A DNA stretch of 21,704 bases from Haliscomenobacter sp038240665 (GTDB taxonomy: Bacteria; Bacteroidota; Bacteroidia; Chitinophagales; Saprospiraceae): assembly GCA_038240665.1 (NCBI GenBank), contig JBBRGN010000046.1, positions 1 to 21,704 of the forward strand, in the 5' to 3' direction. Below are positions 1-7,476 of this stretch, in pieces. The translations under genes and the position numbers were made by a program. Within the stretch, counting starts at the first letter, position 1, and every line of letters begins with the position of its first letter. The notes under the pieces are model-generated. The model was not told where the DNA came from, ran no database searches, and saw nothing but the letters and a program-made list of their open reading frames with translations.

Positions 1-747
1 ATTGAAATGGCAATGCGAGCAACCTGGGTGATCCAGGGTTTGGGCATATTCAAAATAGAAAAGCTCCAAGCCTCGCTGTTCTTCATCAGTAGGGAAATCT
101 TCTTTACCCCAAATAAGGCGATCGTAACGGGAGTTGGCACTGATCAAGGTACGTTCAAATTGAGCAATGGCTTTGACGACCATGCTTCGATTGATTTCTA
201 CTTTTTTATTGATCCCAAATGCGCTGCGAAAAAGTTGTGGATAAGATTTGTGTCTGCGCAGTTTGATTTCAATGTTAGCCCAGGTGTCATCCATTTCTAA
301 GTGGTCTTCGATAGGAAAAAGGGCTTGATCCTCTAAATTAGGCGACCGACCATCCCAAAACATCCCTTGAAAATTGTAGATGAGGTTAGTCAGCGACATA
401 GCGCTGCGTTTTCCAAGCATGCCCCGGATCCCCGGACTCAGCGCATGGCCATCCGTAAAGGCAAACTCTTGCTTGTGGCACCCGGCGCAAGCCAGCGTGC
501 TATCGCGCGAAAGGATGGGATCGTAAAACAGCATCCTGCCTAGAGCGATGCCTTCTTGAGTTAAAGGATTTTCTGCGGATACGGGAGCTCGAGGCATCCA
601 GCGTGGCGGATCCAAAGTCACCGGCGTAGGTTGATACAGTCCAGTGAGGGAATCGTCCACTGGTTTGACTTCCATGGATGCCTTTTTTTCTTCCTTGCAG
701 GATCCAATCATCATAAATACCGAGAAGATCAAGATGGAATACCGCAT
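1..747 (-). CDS. MauG/MbnH-type di-haem cytochrome c peroxidase lipoprotein, C-terminus outside window
   Basis: The reading frame starts at the ATG at 747 and is still open at base 1, so 249 residues are visible and the C-terminal part is missing. The N-terminus has a lipoprotein signal ending in I-G-S-C with the lipid Cys at residue 17, placing the protein in the periplasm, membrane anchored. Two c-type haem sites are visible: C87-A-G-C-H91, followed by a K-Q-E-F-A-F-T-D-G stretch, and C243-S-H-C-H247. The usual family landmarks L-G-R-x-L-F-x-D-P and F-W-D-G-R are present. The family (bacterial di-haem peroxidases, MauG, MbnH) uses two haems to reduce peroxide or to oxidise a partner protein. 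The start lies only 4 bases after the stop of the preceding di-haem gene, so the two are almost certainly co-transcribed. Whether it is a true peroxidase or a partner-modifying enzyme cannot be decided from this fragment. Confidence 0.9.
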   Translation of the reverse strand, partial: MRYSILIFSVFMMIGSCKEEKKASMEVKPVDDSLTGLYQPTPVTLDPPRWMPRAPVSAENPLTQEGIALGRMLFYDPILSRDSTLACAGCHKQEFAFTDGHALSPGIRGMLGKRSAMSLTNLIYNFQGMFWDGRSPNLEDQALFPIEDHLEMDDTWANIEIKLRRHKSYPQLFRSAFGINKKVEINRSMVVKAIAQFERTLISANSRYDRLIWGKEDFPTDEEQRGLELFYFEYAQTLDHPGCSHCHFN

Positions 748-751
748 TGCC

Positions 752-1840
752 TTATTTATTTGATAAAGACTTATCTGTCAATGTATGCAAAAATGCGATC
801 AAATCCGCTTTGTCACGTTTTCGAAGGTTCAAAACGCGCACGTTGGGGTTTAAGTTGTCGGCAAAATGACCGCCACTGGCATAATGATCAATAACTTCTT
901 CTAGGGTTTTAAAACGGCCATCGTGCATGTAGGGGGCAGTTAGGGCTATATTTCTCAAAGTAGGTACTTTAAATTTCCCTAAGTCGTAACGATTGCCGGT
1001 AATACCGCCTCGACCAGGATCCTGAAAGTGTTCTAATTGATCCACCTTATCTATACCATTGTTTTCATAGGCTAGGTTGGTAAACAAGGGATCAACATGA
1101 CAATGGTTGCATTCAGAAAAAGGCAGATCTGGAGAGGCGTCAAAAAAGATTGTCCAGCCTCTTTTTTCTTGAGTCGTAAAAAGCGCCTCTTTTCTCATTA
1201 CCCGATCAAACTTGGCATTGGAGCTGATCAAAGTTCGTTCATATTGTGCCAGCGCCCTGGCCGTCAATACACTGTCGATTTCCGAGCGCTTTTTGATGCC
1301 AAAGGCTTGCCGAAACAAGGCAGGATAGGCTTGATGTTTACGTAACCTAGCTACAACTTGTGGCCAATTCGCCGCCATTTCCAAGGGATTGGTTACGGGT
1401 TCGAAGGCCTGTTGCTCCAAATGCTCGGCTCGACCGTCCCAAAAGAGACCTTTATAATGGTAGCTTACATTGAGTAAAGATGGGGCGCTGCGTTTGCTTT
1501 TTTTTCCCTGTGTACTCGTACTGAATGGCATGCCATCGGTGAATGCCAGCCTAGATTGATGGCAAGTGCCGCAACTCATCGTAGAATCTCCAGAAAGGAT
1601 AGGATCAAAAAAAAGTTTGCGCCCCAAAGCTACTCCAGCCTGGGTAAGGTGACCGTATGGAAAAGTTGGAAAAGGTGGAAAACCTTGGGGAGGAGCAATA
1701 GCTAGGGTATCTGGTAAAAAAGGAATATGGGTCAGGTCTTCCTTTGATTGAATGATTACTTGACAAGAAAGGAAAAATAAAAAAACGCCCCAAACCAACC
1801 GGATGGAAATAAGCGAAATTGTTGGTACTTGCTTGAACAC
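752..1840 (-). CDS. MauG/MbnH-type di-haem cytochrome c peroxidase family protein
   Basis: A full-length di-haem peroxidase-family protein of about 362 residues. Counting from the GTG at 1840, the haem sites are C90-G-T-C-H94 and C244-N-H-C-H248. The late conserved block A-P-Y-M-H-D-G-R-F with Met305 is typical of the second-haem region. The N-terminus is hydrophobic and ends L-F-F-L-S-C (Cys26), so it is probably a periplasmic lipoprotein. No ATG is available near the front. The longest frame begins at a GTG at 1870, overlapping the upstream gene by 19 bases. The GTG at 1840 begins 11 bases after that gene's stop and is preferred, though a TTG further in is possible. It directly follows an MbnP-like gene. 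In the known MbnP/MbnH pair the di-haem enzyme MbnH oxidises a Trp of MbnP to kynurenine, so this enzyme may act on its neighbour rather than as a simple peroxidase. That role is inferred from context. Confidence 0.88.
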   Translation of the reverse strand: MFKQVPTISLISIRLVWGVFLFFLSCQVIIQSKEDLTHIPFLPDTLAIAPPQGFPPFPTFPYGHLTQAGVALGRKLFFDPILSGDSTMSCGTCHQSRLAFTDGMPFSTSTQGKKSKRSAPSLLNVSYHYKGLFWDGRAEHLEQQAFEPVTNPLEMAANWPQVVARLRKHQAYPALFRQAFGIKKRSEIDSVLTARALAQYERTLISSNAKFDRVMRKEALFTTQEKRGWTIFFDASPDLPFSECNHCHVDPLFTNLAYENNGIDKVDQLEHFQDPGRGGITGNRYDLGKFKVPTLRNIALTAPYMHDGRFKTLEEVIDHYASGGHFADNLNPNVRVLNLRKRDKADLIAFLHTLTDKSLSNK

Positions 1841-1851
1841 GGAAGCTACAG

Positions 1852-2625
1852 TTATAAAGGTGCCTGCCACTCTAGAGCATTCAAGAGGTTGTCGGCAAAA
1901 AACTTGGCCAACACTTTATCGTTGGTATGATCTTGGGTGACTTTACGAAAATCCACAAATTGGCTACCGCCAATCGCTAATACCTTATGCAAATCCACTT
2001 TGAGTTCCAGATTGCTCTCGCCTGGTTTCAAAACGATGTTTTTGAAGAAAGTCTTTTTGCGATAAAATTCGTTACCACCAATATGAAAGGTCAGTTTTTC
2101 AGCAAACTTCCCATCGCCAATTACATCTGCATTGCCTTCTAATTTGGTAAAAACATAGCCTAGTGCCCAAGACCAATAATTGTCGTCGAGAGGATGTGGC
2201 GGCGTATAACTATTGGGGCTGGTGGCGTTGAGCCGGGGTGCTACTCCAATGCCTACGCGCAAACCTTTATAAGTTCCAGCAGGAATGTCTTTAAAAGTAA
2301 AGCGGATGCCTTTAGTAGCTGCATCTGGGGATTGAACGTTGCGAAAAGTTGCCAAAACGATCTCGCTGAGTTTTACACTATCCGCGTCGTCGCGGCTTTC
2401 TTTGAGTAAAACAATATCCGAAAGATAGAATTGAAAATTTTGGAGCCGCAGTTTCATACCAGCATCGTAAGAGTAGGTCTGGTTGTACATTTGTAGCGGC
2501 AAATCGTCAAAAGTGCTTTTAACGGTAAAATTGACGTCAACCTTGGTCGTTTCGTCTTTTTTTTCGGTACAAGAAAAAAACAACAACATCGCCAAACTGG
2601 CCAGCCAGCTTAAATGCATTTTCAT
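1852..2625 (-). CDS. MbnP-like copper-binding lipoprotein, with conserved Trp motif
   Basis: A lipoprotein of 257 residues with a signal ending L-F-F-S-C (Cys19). The body matches the MbnP family: Q-N-F-Q-F-Y-L-S-D near residue 62, H-P-L-D-D at 144, the N-Y-W-S-W-A-L-G-Y motif with Trp151 and Trp153, F-H-I-G-G with His181, D-L-H at 211-213, and D-H-T at 232-234 followed by a C-terminal helix. In characterised MbnP, copper binding depends on a kynurenine made from a Trp by the di-haem partner MbnH. This protein keeps tryptophans in the family motif and several candidate metal-ligand histidines. It sits 36 bases after a second MbnP-like gene and 11 bases before a di-haem enzyme gene on the same strand, the arrangement expected for a substrate/enzyme pair. 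Its function in this organism, such as copper handling, is inferred from the family. Confidence 0.85.
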   Translation of the reverse strand: MKMHLSWLASLAMLLFFSCTEKKDETTKVDVNFTVKSTFDDLPLQMYNQTYSYDAGMKLRLQNFQFYLSDIVLLKESRDDADSVKLSEIVLATFRNVQSPDAATKGIRFTFKDIPAGTYKGLRVGIGVAPRLNATSPNSYTPPHPLDDNYWSWALGYVFTKLEGNADVIGDGKFAEKLTFHIGGNEFYRKKTFFKNIVLKPGESNLELKVDLHKVLAIGGSQFVDFRKVTQDHTNDKVLAKFFADNLLNALEWQAPL

Positions 2626-2661
2626 ATTTTTTGATTATATGGCCCTTCCTAATTTACGCAA

Positions 2662-3597
2662 TTATTGACTCTTCGATACGGAAATAAGTTGAAAAGATTG
2701 CGGCAAATTGGCCACTACCTTAGCTGCAATGGCGTCCACATTGTCGGTTTTGACATTGACACCTTTGAACCAAAGCAGGTGATCTACCCGCATAATTACA
2801 TTAACGCCAAAACCCTGCGGGATGTTGACACTGATGGGTTTTTCGATGACAATCAGATTGGAACTGTTGTTGATCAAAATCTCAATGGGATCAGGTGAAG
2901 CATTTCCTGGATTGCGTTGCAACACAAAGCGGCTAAAATTATACCCCAGTACCGGGCTGCGGTACATCACAAAGTTGCTCGGGGCTCCGAGTGGATGCCC
3001 TAATGCATACCTTGCCGGGTTGGATTTATTGGCCAATCCAGTTACACCCAACGTAAACCGGAGCTTGGTAAAATCACCGGCTTTTCGAAAAGTACCAAAG
3101 GTGGTAGTGGAAAATGGTCCTGGGTTAGCGATGATTTGGACGTTGTTTTCTACGGTGGTACGCAAGGTATCGCCCAATCCTAGTGGGACGAAAACCGGGA
3201 GTTCCTCCAACATCTTTATGGTATCGCCTTTGGTATTGATGAGCCAAAAGTTAGAAATATAAAAGCGGAGTTCTTGAAAAGCAAAAGGATTGCCTCCCGC
3301 GTCGGTATAGGTAGAGAACACTGCTGGAGAAGTTGAGGTAGCTGGCGCAAAAACAATGATGCTATCACGGCCAGGCTGAATGGCGCGGTGACGGATCTCC
3401 AACAACATTTTAGGATAGGTACAGCAGTCGGAGCATCTTTTTTCCGCTGCTAAATCGTAGTTGCTGGCAAAACCATCAAAACAGCCTTCGCGGCGATCGG
3501 CGCAAGCGCCCAGCAACATCGAAAACAATGGAATGAATACGCCTAAACGAATACTCCAAAAAAAATACACTAGGCTATTTTTTTGACTCCCCTTCAT
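2662..3597 (-). CDS. Divergent MbnP-like lipoprotein lacking the Trp motif
   Basis: A probable outer-envelope lipoprotein, 311 residues from the ATG at 3597, or 319 from the ATG at 3621. The hydrophobic signal ends L-L-G-A-C. A short Cys-rich segment follows (E-G-C-F-D-G-F-A-S-N-Y-D ... C-S-D-C-C-T-Y-P), of the G-C-x-D-x-x-A-x-N-Y type frequent in Bacteroidota secreted proteins. The rest resembles the MbnP fold: F-Q-E-L-R-F-Y-I-S-N-F, then L-R-F-T-L-G-V, then A-L-G-H-P-L-G. It aligns with the downstream paralogue, but where that protein has Y-W-S-W this one has Y-R-S-P. The aligned histidines of the F-H-I-G-G and D-H-T motifs are also replaced. Both possible starts overlap the end of the exonuclease gene (23 or 47 bases). 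It leads the four-gene run of MbnP-like and di-haem genes. A copper role is doubtful given the missing residues. It may be a scaffold or a binder of something else. Confidence 0.75.
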   Translation of the reverse strand: MKGSQKNSLVYFFWSIRLGVFIPLFSMLLGACADRREGCFDGFASNYDLAAEKRCSDCCTYPKMLLEIRHRAIQPGRDSIIVFAPATSTSPAVFSTYTDAGGNPFAFQELRFYISNFWLINTKGDTIKMLEELPVFVPLGLGDTLRTTVENNVQIIANPGPFSTTTFGTFRKAGDFTKLRFTLGVTGLANKSNPARYALGHPLGAPSNFVMYRSPVLGYNFSRFVLQRNPGNASPDPIEILINNSSNLIVIEKPISVNIPQGFGVNVIMRVDHLLWFKGVNVKTDNVDAIAAKVVANLPQSFQLISVSKSQ

Positions 3598-4423
3598 TTT
3601 TATCGCGCTGTTCCTTTTCATAAGTTTTCAACAACTGTTTGATGATTTGTTTGACTTGCGAGGAGAACTCTTTATTCAACATCCAGTTGTAGTACTGCTT
3701 ATCATTGTACAAAACCTCCCCTACTGGCTGCCCCATGTATTTGCCAAAATTAAATACTACCTCCCCGTTGGGGTCTTGTCGCAAACGCTGGGTGGCATCT
3801 AAAAAGCGGTTGTCGTTGGTGAATTCGTGTAAAATGGCCACATCCTTTTTGATGGGCGATTCTTGCTTAATTCCATCCTCATCAATAAAATCAACGCCAT
3901 CGTATCTGGTTAATTGTCCTTGAAATACCGCGATGGTAGCTTTTACATCGGCAAGCGCATCGTGTGCATCCTGCATGTCTTCGTTGCAGTAAAATTTGTG
4001 TGCTGCCTTCAGGGTACGCGGTTCCATCTTGTAAAAAATCCGCTGTACATCGATGGTTCGGCGTTTGGCAACATCAAATTCCATCCCTACCCGGGCAAAT
4101 TCCTCAATCAGCATGGGAATATCAAACCGATTGGAATTGTAACCTACCAAGTCTGCATCACCTATAAAATCCCATATTTTTTGAGCAACTTGCTGGAAAG
4201 ATGGTTTTTTGGCCACATCCTTAGGCGAGATACCGTGTACCATCATCGCTTCTAAGGAGATAGGAATCCCCGGATTAATCAGCATCGACAGTTCCTGGGG
4301 TTCATTGCCATTTTTAAAGTACTTGATAATGGCCAATTGTACGATGCGATCACGCACTACGTTCAAACCCGTTGCTTCGAGGTCAAAAAAACAAATATCG
4401 CGTTCAAGCTTTAGATCCATCAT
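3575..4423 (-). CDS. DnaQ/PolC-type DEDDh 3'-5' exonuclease with ExoX-like C-terminal domain
   Basis: A 282-residue cytoplasmic exonuclease that removes nucleotides from 3' ends, most likely of DNA. From the ATG at 4423, the DEDDh catalytic set is visible: Asp14 and Glu16 in F-F-D-L-E-A-T-G, Asp101 in N-S-N-R-F-D, and His154 with Asp159 in D-A-H-D-A-L-A-D. After an acidic linker comes a second small domain, about residues 223-265, with F-G-K-Y-M-G-Q-P-V-G-E-V and Y-Y-N-W-M-L, matching the domain found at the C-terminus of ExoX-like enzymes. A longer TTG start at 4438 exists, but two adjacent ATGs (4423, 4420) are more likely. Its last codons overlap the start of the MbnP-like lipoprotein gene. 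That overlap suggests shared transcription but gives no obvious functional link. It resembles epsilon-subunit-like repair or maturation exonucleases. The exact substrate is unknown. Confidence 0.9.
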   Translation of the reverse strand: MMDLKLERDICFFDLEATGLNVVRDRIVQLAIIKYFKNGNEPQELSMLINPGIPISLEAMMVHGISPKDVAKKPSFQQVAQKIWDFIGDADLVGYNSNRFDIPMLIEEFARVGMEFDVAKRRTIDVQRIFYKMEPRTLKAAHKFYCNEDMQDAHDALADVKATIAVFQGQLTRYDGVDFIDEDGIKQESPIKKDVAILHEFTNDNRFLDATQRLRQDPNGEVVFNFGKYMGQPVGEVLYNDKQYYNWMLNKEFSSQVKQIIKQLLKTYEKEQRDKNEGESKK

Positions 4424-4495
4424 TTTTAGTAGATTCAAATAAATTAATCAAAAGGGTTGGTTATCTGTTGATTAGCGATGGTGCAATAAAATGTG

Positions 4496-4529
4496 GATTG
4501 CCAAGTTGGAATCTTCCCCCTTGGCAATC
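4496..4529. terminator. Hairpin between terC-like gene and exonuclease gene
   Basis: A perfect 10-bp stem, GATTGCCAAG at 4496-4505 pairing with CTTGGCAATC at 4520-4529, with a 14-base loop. It lies downstream of the TerC-family gene on the minus strand. The sequence after the stem on that strand (CACATTTTATTG) is only weakly T-rich, so a terminator role is plausible but not firm. Confidence 0.4.
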
Positions 4530-4594
4530 AAGCCAAATTTTAGCAATGTAAGTATAGCTTTTTTTTATACACTGGCACTAAAAAGCACCAATCC

Positions 4595-5443
4595 TTACTT
4601 GTCCATAACGCCTTCCTGGATGGCTTCTTCTTGATAACCATGTAATTGGATGGGTGCGGCCTTTTTGCGCAAACGAATGTTCAACGCTTCTACAAAAAGG
4701 GAAAAAGCGATGGAGAAATACAAATATCCTTTCGGAACTGTACCGATTTCCGAACCAGCAATGTGCAAATCACCCAAGTGAGCACCTTCGGCAATCAGCA
4801 TAAATCCAATGAGAATCAAAAAAGACAAGCCCAACATCTGTATGGTAGGGTGCCGGTTCACAAAACGCCCCACTGGTCCAGCAAAACCCATCATAATCAG
4901 GATGGAGATCACTACAGAACCAATCATGATCGGTAGATTGTTGGTGAGGCCTACGGCAGTCAAAATTGAATCAAAAGAAAAAACGATGTTGATCAAAGCA
5001 ATTTGAACAATCACCTGATTAAGCGAAGAATGTATTTTTGCACCTTGATTGAGGTCGTCATCAATGGCGCCAGGGCCTTCCAATTTATGGTGAATCTCGT
5101 TGGTTGCCTTGTACAGTAAAAACAATCCGCCGGCAATCAAAATTAAGCTCTGACCGGTAAATCCTGCTTGCACCCAACCCCAATCAATCTGAATCAAGGG
5201 TTTTTGCATCGCAATCAGATAAGAGATACCAAAAAGAAGGATGATGCGAAAAAGCATGGCCAATAACATACCGACATTCCGCGCTCTAGCCTGATCTCCT
5301 TCGGCCAATTTGTTGGCAGCGATAGAGATAAAAATGATGTTGTCCACACCGAGCACGATTTCCAAAAATGTCAAAGTCACCAAGCTGATCCAGACTTGTG
5401 GGTCGGAAAAATTGGGAATCAAAAAAGTAGCATTCGCTTCCAT
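4595..5443 (-). CDS. TerC-family integral membrane protein
   Basis: A 282-residue multi-pass inner-membrane protein of the TerC/Alx family. Around seven hydrophobic segments are visible (roughly residues 18-42, 57-79, 97-112, 141-165, 170-189, 202-220, 238-252). Family signatures are the acidic motif E-I-V-L-G-V-D-N at 28-35 in the first membrane helix and F-S-F-D-S at 155-159 in a later one. A-E-G-A-H follows near 218. In characterised members these acidic residues are needed for metal handling, for example manganese export by Alx/MntP-like systems, and the family is loosely linked with tellurite resistance. No ter operon partners are present here, so a tellurite label would be unjustified. 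A metal-ion exporter is the best guess. The gene is monocistronic by spacing and divergent from the DUF6495-type gene at 5548. Confidence 0.9.
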   Translation of the reverse strand: MEANATFLIPNFSDPQVWISLVTLTFLEIVLGVDNIIFISIAANKLAEGDQARARNVGMLLAMLFRIILLFGISYLIAMQKPLIQIDWGWVQAGFTGQSLILIAGGLFLLYKATNEIHHKLEGPGAIDDDLNQGAKIHSSLNQVIVQIALINIVFSFDSILTAVGLTNNLPIMIGSVVISILIMMGFAGPVGRFVNRHPTIQMLGLSFLILIGFMLIAEGAHLGDLHIAGSEIGTVPKGYLYFSIAFSLFVEALNIRLRKKAAPIQLHGYQEEAIQEGVMDK

Positions 5444-5518
5444 TGGTAAAAGTTGTATTTTTATTTTGCAATGTTAAGAAAAAACTGGCTTATTCAGAAT
5501 AGCTGCTATAGTTTCCCT

Positions 5519-5526
5519 TACTTTTG
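5519..5526 (+). promoter_or_regulatory. Candidate Bacteroidota -7 box (TACTTTTG)
   Basis: TACTTTTG fits the Bacteroidota primary-sigma -7 consensus TAnnTTTG and lies 21 bases upstream of the ATG at 5548. No convincing -33 TTTG is seen at the usual 19-21 base spacing, so confidence is low. Confidence 0.3.
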
Positions 5527-5547
5527 GAATCATAACCATTTGCACCG

Positions 5548-6045
5548 ATGAAATACCGCACACTCAGCCAAGAAGAACTGGTTCCGCTCGAAGCTGATTT
5601 CGTAAAGTTTCTTGCTGCTCAAGGCATTAGCAATGATTTATGGGCTCGCATGAAAGGAGAATCCCCGCTCCAAATCAATGAATTGATCGAGGATTTCTCG
5701 CATGGCGTTTGGGAGTCTATTCTCCAGCGCATTGAATACCTTGAATTTCGAAGCCCTAAAGATATCAAGACCTTCCAATGTTTACCCGATAAAATCGTCT
5801 TGCGCGGTTTGCAAATCGACGGAACAATAAAATTTGACTTTACCGTTGATGCCCTATCCCCTGAAAAACTGATTGAACTCCAAAAAAGCGGCCTATCTAT
5901 AAAGGTCTATCGAGCAGAAAAAAACTACCAAAATAATGACCGCAATCTGGAATTGTTTCAGATGCTCGAAAATGGCGCTACCATCGACAGCCAAGGGATT
6001 CTTTTTCAAGCGCTTGGCCCCAACTCAAGCGATGTAGGCGCGTAA
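5548..6045 (+). CDS. DUF6495-like small cytoplasmic protein of unknown function
   Basis: A 165-residue soluble protein with no signal or membrane segment. The opening M-K-Y-R-x-L-x-x-E-E-L, the segment L-E-F-R-S-P-K-D-I-K-T-F-Q-C near residues 70-83, and the following D-K-I-V-L-R-G-L resemble my memory of the Bacteroidota family DUF6495. That assignment is from recall, not a search. The first half looks helical and the second half looks beta-rich. The family has no known function that I can state. The start is supported by a TACTTTTG promoter-like box 21 bases upstream and by the conserved M-K-Y-R beginning. It stands alone between the divergent TerC gene and the YceI gene, the latter separated by a 274-base spacer in which I see no further gene. 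Confidence 0.72.
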   Translation: MKYRTLSQEELVPLEADFVKFLAAQGISNDLWARMKGESPLQINELIEDFSHGVWESILQRIEYLEFRSPKDIKTFQCLPDKIVLRGLQIDGTIKFDFTVDALSPEKLIELQKSGLSIKVYRAEKNYQNNDRNLELFQMLENGATIDSQGILFQALGPNSSDVGA

Positions 6046-6319
6046 GGGATTTGGTTAGCCTGCTGACAATCGACTGTTTTTTCGCTGCTTTTAGCTTCTA
6101 CTGTGCTTAGTTTTTCCAAGATTTACAGGGATTTCAAACAATGGTTCGGAATTAGCTTTCGTTAACTCCCTGAATTGCTGGCTGGTTTAGTCAAATTTCA
6201 AATACGGTTTTGAAAGATACTTACAGGAAAAGCAGCTATATCCTGCAAGCTTCCGTCTAAAGAGGTGTTTGAATAGAAATTCAAGTTTTATTGTTTGCAT
6301 CCATCTAAATTTCAAATAC

Positions 6320-6886
6320 ATGACACGAATTGCTTTAATAATCAAACTTACCAGTTTGTTTCTTTTGATTGGGGTCACCCTTTCTGCCCAGAGGTACTTT
6401 ACCCGCGAAGGCAAAGTATTCTTTAATGATACCGCTCCTACTTCACCTGAAAAGATTGAAGCGAATGCCAAGGCGGGCGTATTGGTAGTTGATATCGCTA
6501 CTGGAGCCATCGAAATGGCAGTTTTGCTGAAAGGTTTTTTATTTGAAAAAGCGCTGATGCAAGAACACTTCAACGAAAATTACGTAGAATCCACGAAGTA
6601 TCCCAAAGCTACTTTTAAAGGTAAATTGGAAAAACCTGAGGCGGTCACCCTTACCAAAGACGGTATATATGTAGCGAATGTAAGCGGAACAATGGATTTA
6701 CATGGCGTTACCAAACCTTTGACAACTACCGCTACTTTTACGGTAAAAGGTGGAAAAATTGTGGCTACTGCCAATTTCCCCCTGATATTGACGGATTATA
6801 AAATTGAGATTCCTTCACTGGTAGCAAATAAACTGGCCAAACAAGCTGCGGTAACCATTACAGCAAATTTGGCATTGCTCAAATAA
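6320..6886 (+). CDS. YceI-family periplasmic lipocalin-like protein
   Basis: A secreted 188-residue YceI-type beta-barrel. The signal peptide runs from the ATG at 6320 through L-F-L-L-I-G-V-T-L-S-A-Q. A longer frame from 6269 would add 17 residues in front of this signal and is rejected. Family features are the M-Q-E-H-F-N-E-N-Y-V-E-S-x-K-Y-P segment with A-T-F-K-G (the N-Y/K-Y-P-x-A-x-F motif of YceI), then G-T-M-D-L-H-G-V-T-K-P near the middle and F-P-L-I-L-T-D-Y-K near the end. YceI proteins bind polyisoprenoid or similar amphiphilic molecules in the periplasm. It heads a plus-strand cluster with a cytochrome-like lipoprotein, an OB-fold protein and a DUF5777 barrel. I recall similar neighbourhoods in Bacteroidota, suggesting a shared envelope or electron-transfer role, but this is inference. 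A hairpin at 6901 separates it from the next gene. Confidence 0.9.
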   Translation: MTRIALIIKLTSLFLLIGVTLSAQRYFTREGKVFFNDTAPTSPEKIEANAKAGVLVVDIATGAIEMAVLLKGFLFEKALMQEHFNENYVESTKYPKATFKGKLEKPEAVTLTKDGIYVANVSGTMDLHGVTKPLTTTATFTVKGGKIVATANFPLILTDYKIEIPSLVANKLAKQAAVTITANLALLK

Positions 6887-6900
6887 ATCGAGTCGAGTCA

Positions 6901-6936
6901 AGGGGCTAGTTGGATTTTTTTAACCAACTAGCCCCT
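6901..6936 (+). terminator. Hairpin after the YceI gene
   Basis: A perfect 13-bp stem, AGGGGCTAGTTGG at 6901-6913 with CCAACTAGCCCCT at 6924-6936. The T-rich sequence sits in the loop and not after the stem, and no T-tract follows. It begins 14 bases after the YceI stop codon. It may terminate transcription, stabilise the 3' end, or reduce read-through into the following genes. Confidence 0.5.
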
Positions 6937-6950
6937 GACAAATGAGTTAT

Positions 6951-6972
6951 TTATTGTTGAATCATTCCTAAG
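6951..6972 (+). repeat. 22-bp repeat, copy 1, upstream of cytochrome-like gene
   Basis: This 22-base stretch (core ATCATTCCTAAG at 6961-6972) recurs at 7477-7498 with one mismatch. It ends 42 bases before the ATG at 7015. The second copy ends 49 bases before the ATG at 7548, so both occupy the same promoter-proximal position. It is a candidate shared regulatory site or promoter element. Confidence 0.6.
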
Positions 6973-7014
6973 GCTCGACAATAGTGCCTATTAACCCAAA
7001 AAAATCAACAGACG

Positions 7015-7425
7015 ATGATTACAAAAAAAGATCTTCACAACAGCTTTTTTATATTGACTTTTTTTGCGCTGGTACTCGCTCTTGGAAGCTGTAATTATGA
7101 CAGCCTTGGTGATTTCACTAATACGCCTACTGGTGGAGGCAAGTGCGATACCGCTCGTACCATTACCTATACCAAAGATATTCAACCTTTAATGGTATCC
7201 TCTTGTAACAGCAATTCTCGATCTTGCCATGCTGCTGGAAACTTCAATGGTGCTACCCTTGATACCTACACAGGTGTTAGCAGCTCCGTTCGAAGTGGAA
7301 AATTTTTAAGCTCCATCGTTTGGGATGGCAAAGCCAGCCGTATGCCGCAGAGTGCCAGTAAACTAGACAATTGCACGATAGCGAAAATCAAAAAATGGAT
7401 CAGCAAAGGCTATCCAAACAACTAA
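7015..7425 (+). CDS. Small cytochrome-c-like lipoprotein with a C-x6-C-H site
   Basis: A 136-residue lipoprotein: a hydrophobic signal ends A-L-G-S-C (Cys26). After a Gly/Thr linker the domain begins T-K-D-I-Q-P-L-M. The segment S-S-C-N-S-N-S-R-S-C-H carries Cys64, Cys71 and His72. It is followed by L-D-T-Y-T-G-V and, later, by S-R-M-P-Q with Met110 and the C-terminal helix K-I-K-K-W-I-S-K-G. This is the layout of the short Bacteroidota/Planctomycetes cytochrome domain (I-x-P-I ... C..CH ... M-P ... W-I-x-x-G). The spacing between the cysteines is six residues and not two, so covalent haem attachment is uncertain. Met110 would be the natural distal ligand. The protein probably faces the periplasm and transfers electrons, or is a non-haem relative. 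The start ATG at 7015 is the first in frame before the signal. Confidence 0.75.
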   Translation: MITKKDLHNSFFILTFFALVLALGSCNYDSLGDFTNTPTGGGKCDTARTITYTKDIQPLMVSSCNSNSRSCHAAGNFNGATLDTYTGVSSSVRSGKFLSSIVWDGKASRMPQSASKLDNCTIAKIKKWISKGYPNN

Positions 7426-7476
7426 GGTTTAAGCAATAATAAGTTGCCATTTTGTTTTATACACAAAAGTGGTTAA

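Noticed and set aside
4595..5443. Tellurite-resistance operon
   Set aside because: Only a TerC-family protein is present and no terA/B/D/E/Z partners. The family is broadly linked with metal transport.
6268..6297. Promoter candidate TTTG / TATTGTTTG upstream of the YceI gene
   Set aside because: The spacing (17) and the extra base in the -7 box both deviate from the consensus.
6193..6319. 13-bp direct repeat AAATTTCAAATAC at 6193-6205 and 6307-6319 before the YceI gene
   Set aside because: It is short and AT-rich, and the second copy runs into the start codon. It is probably chance.
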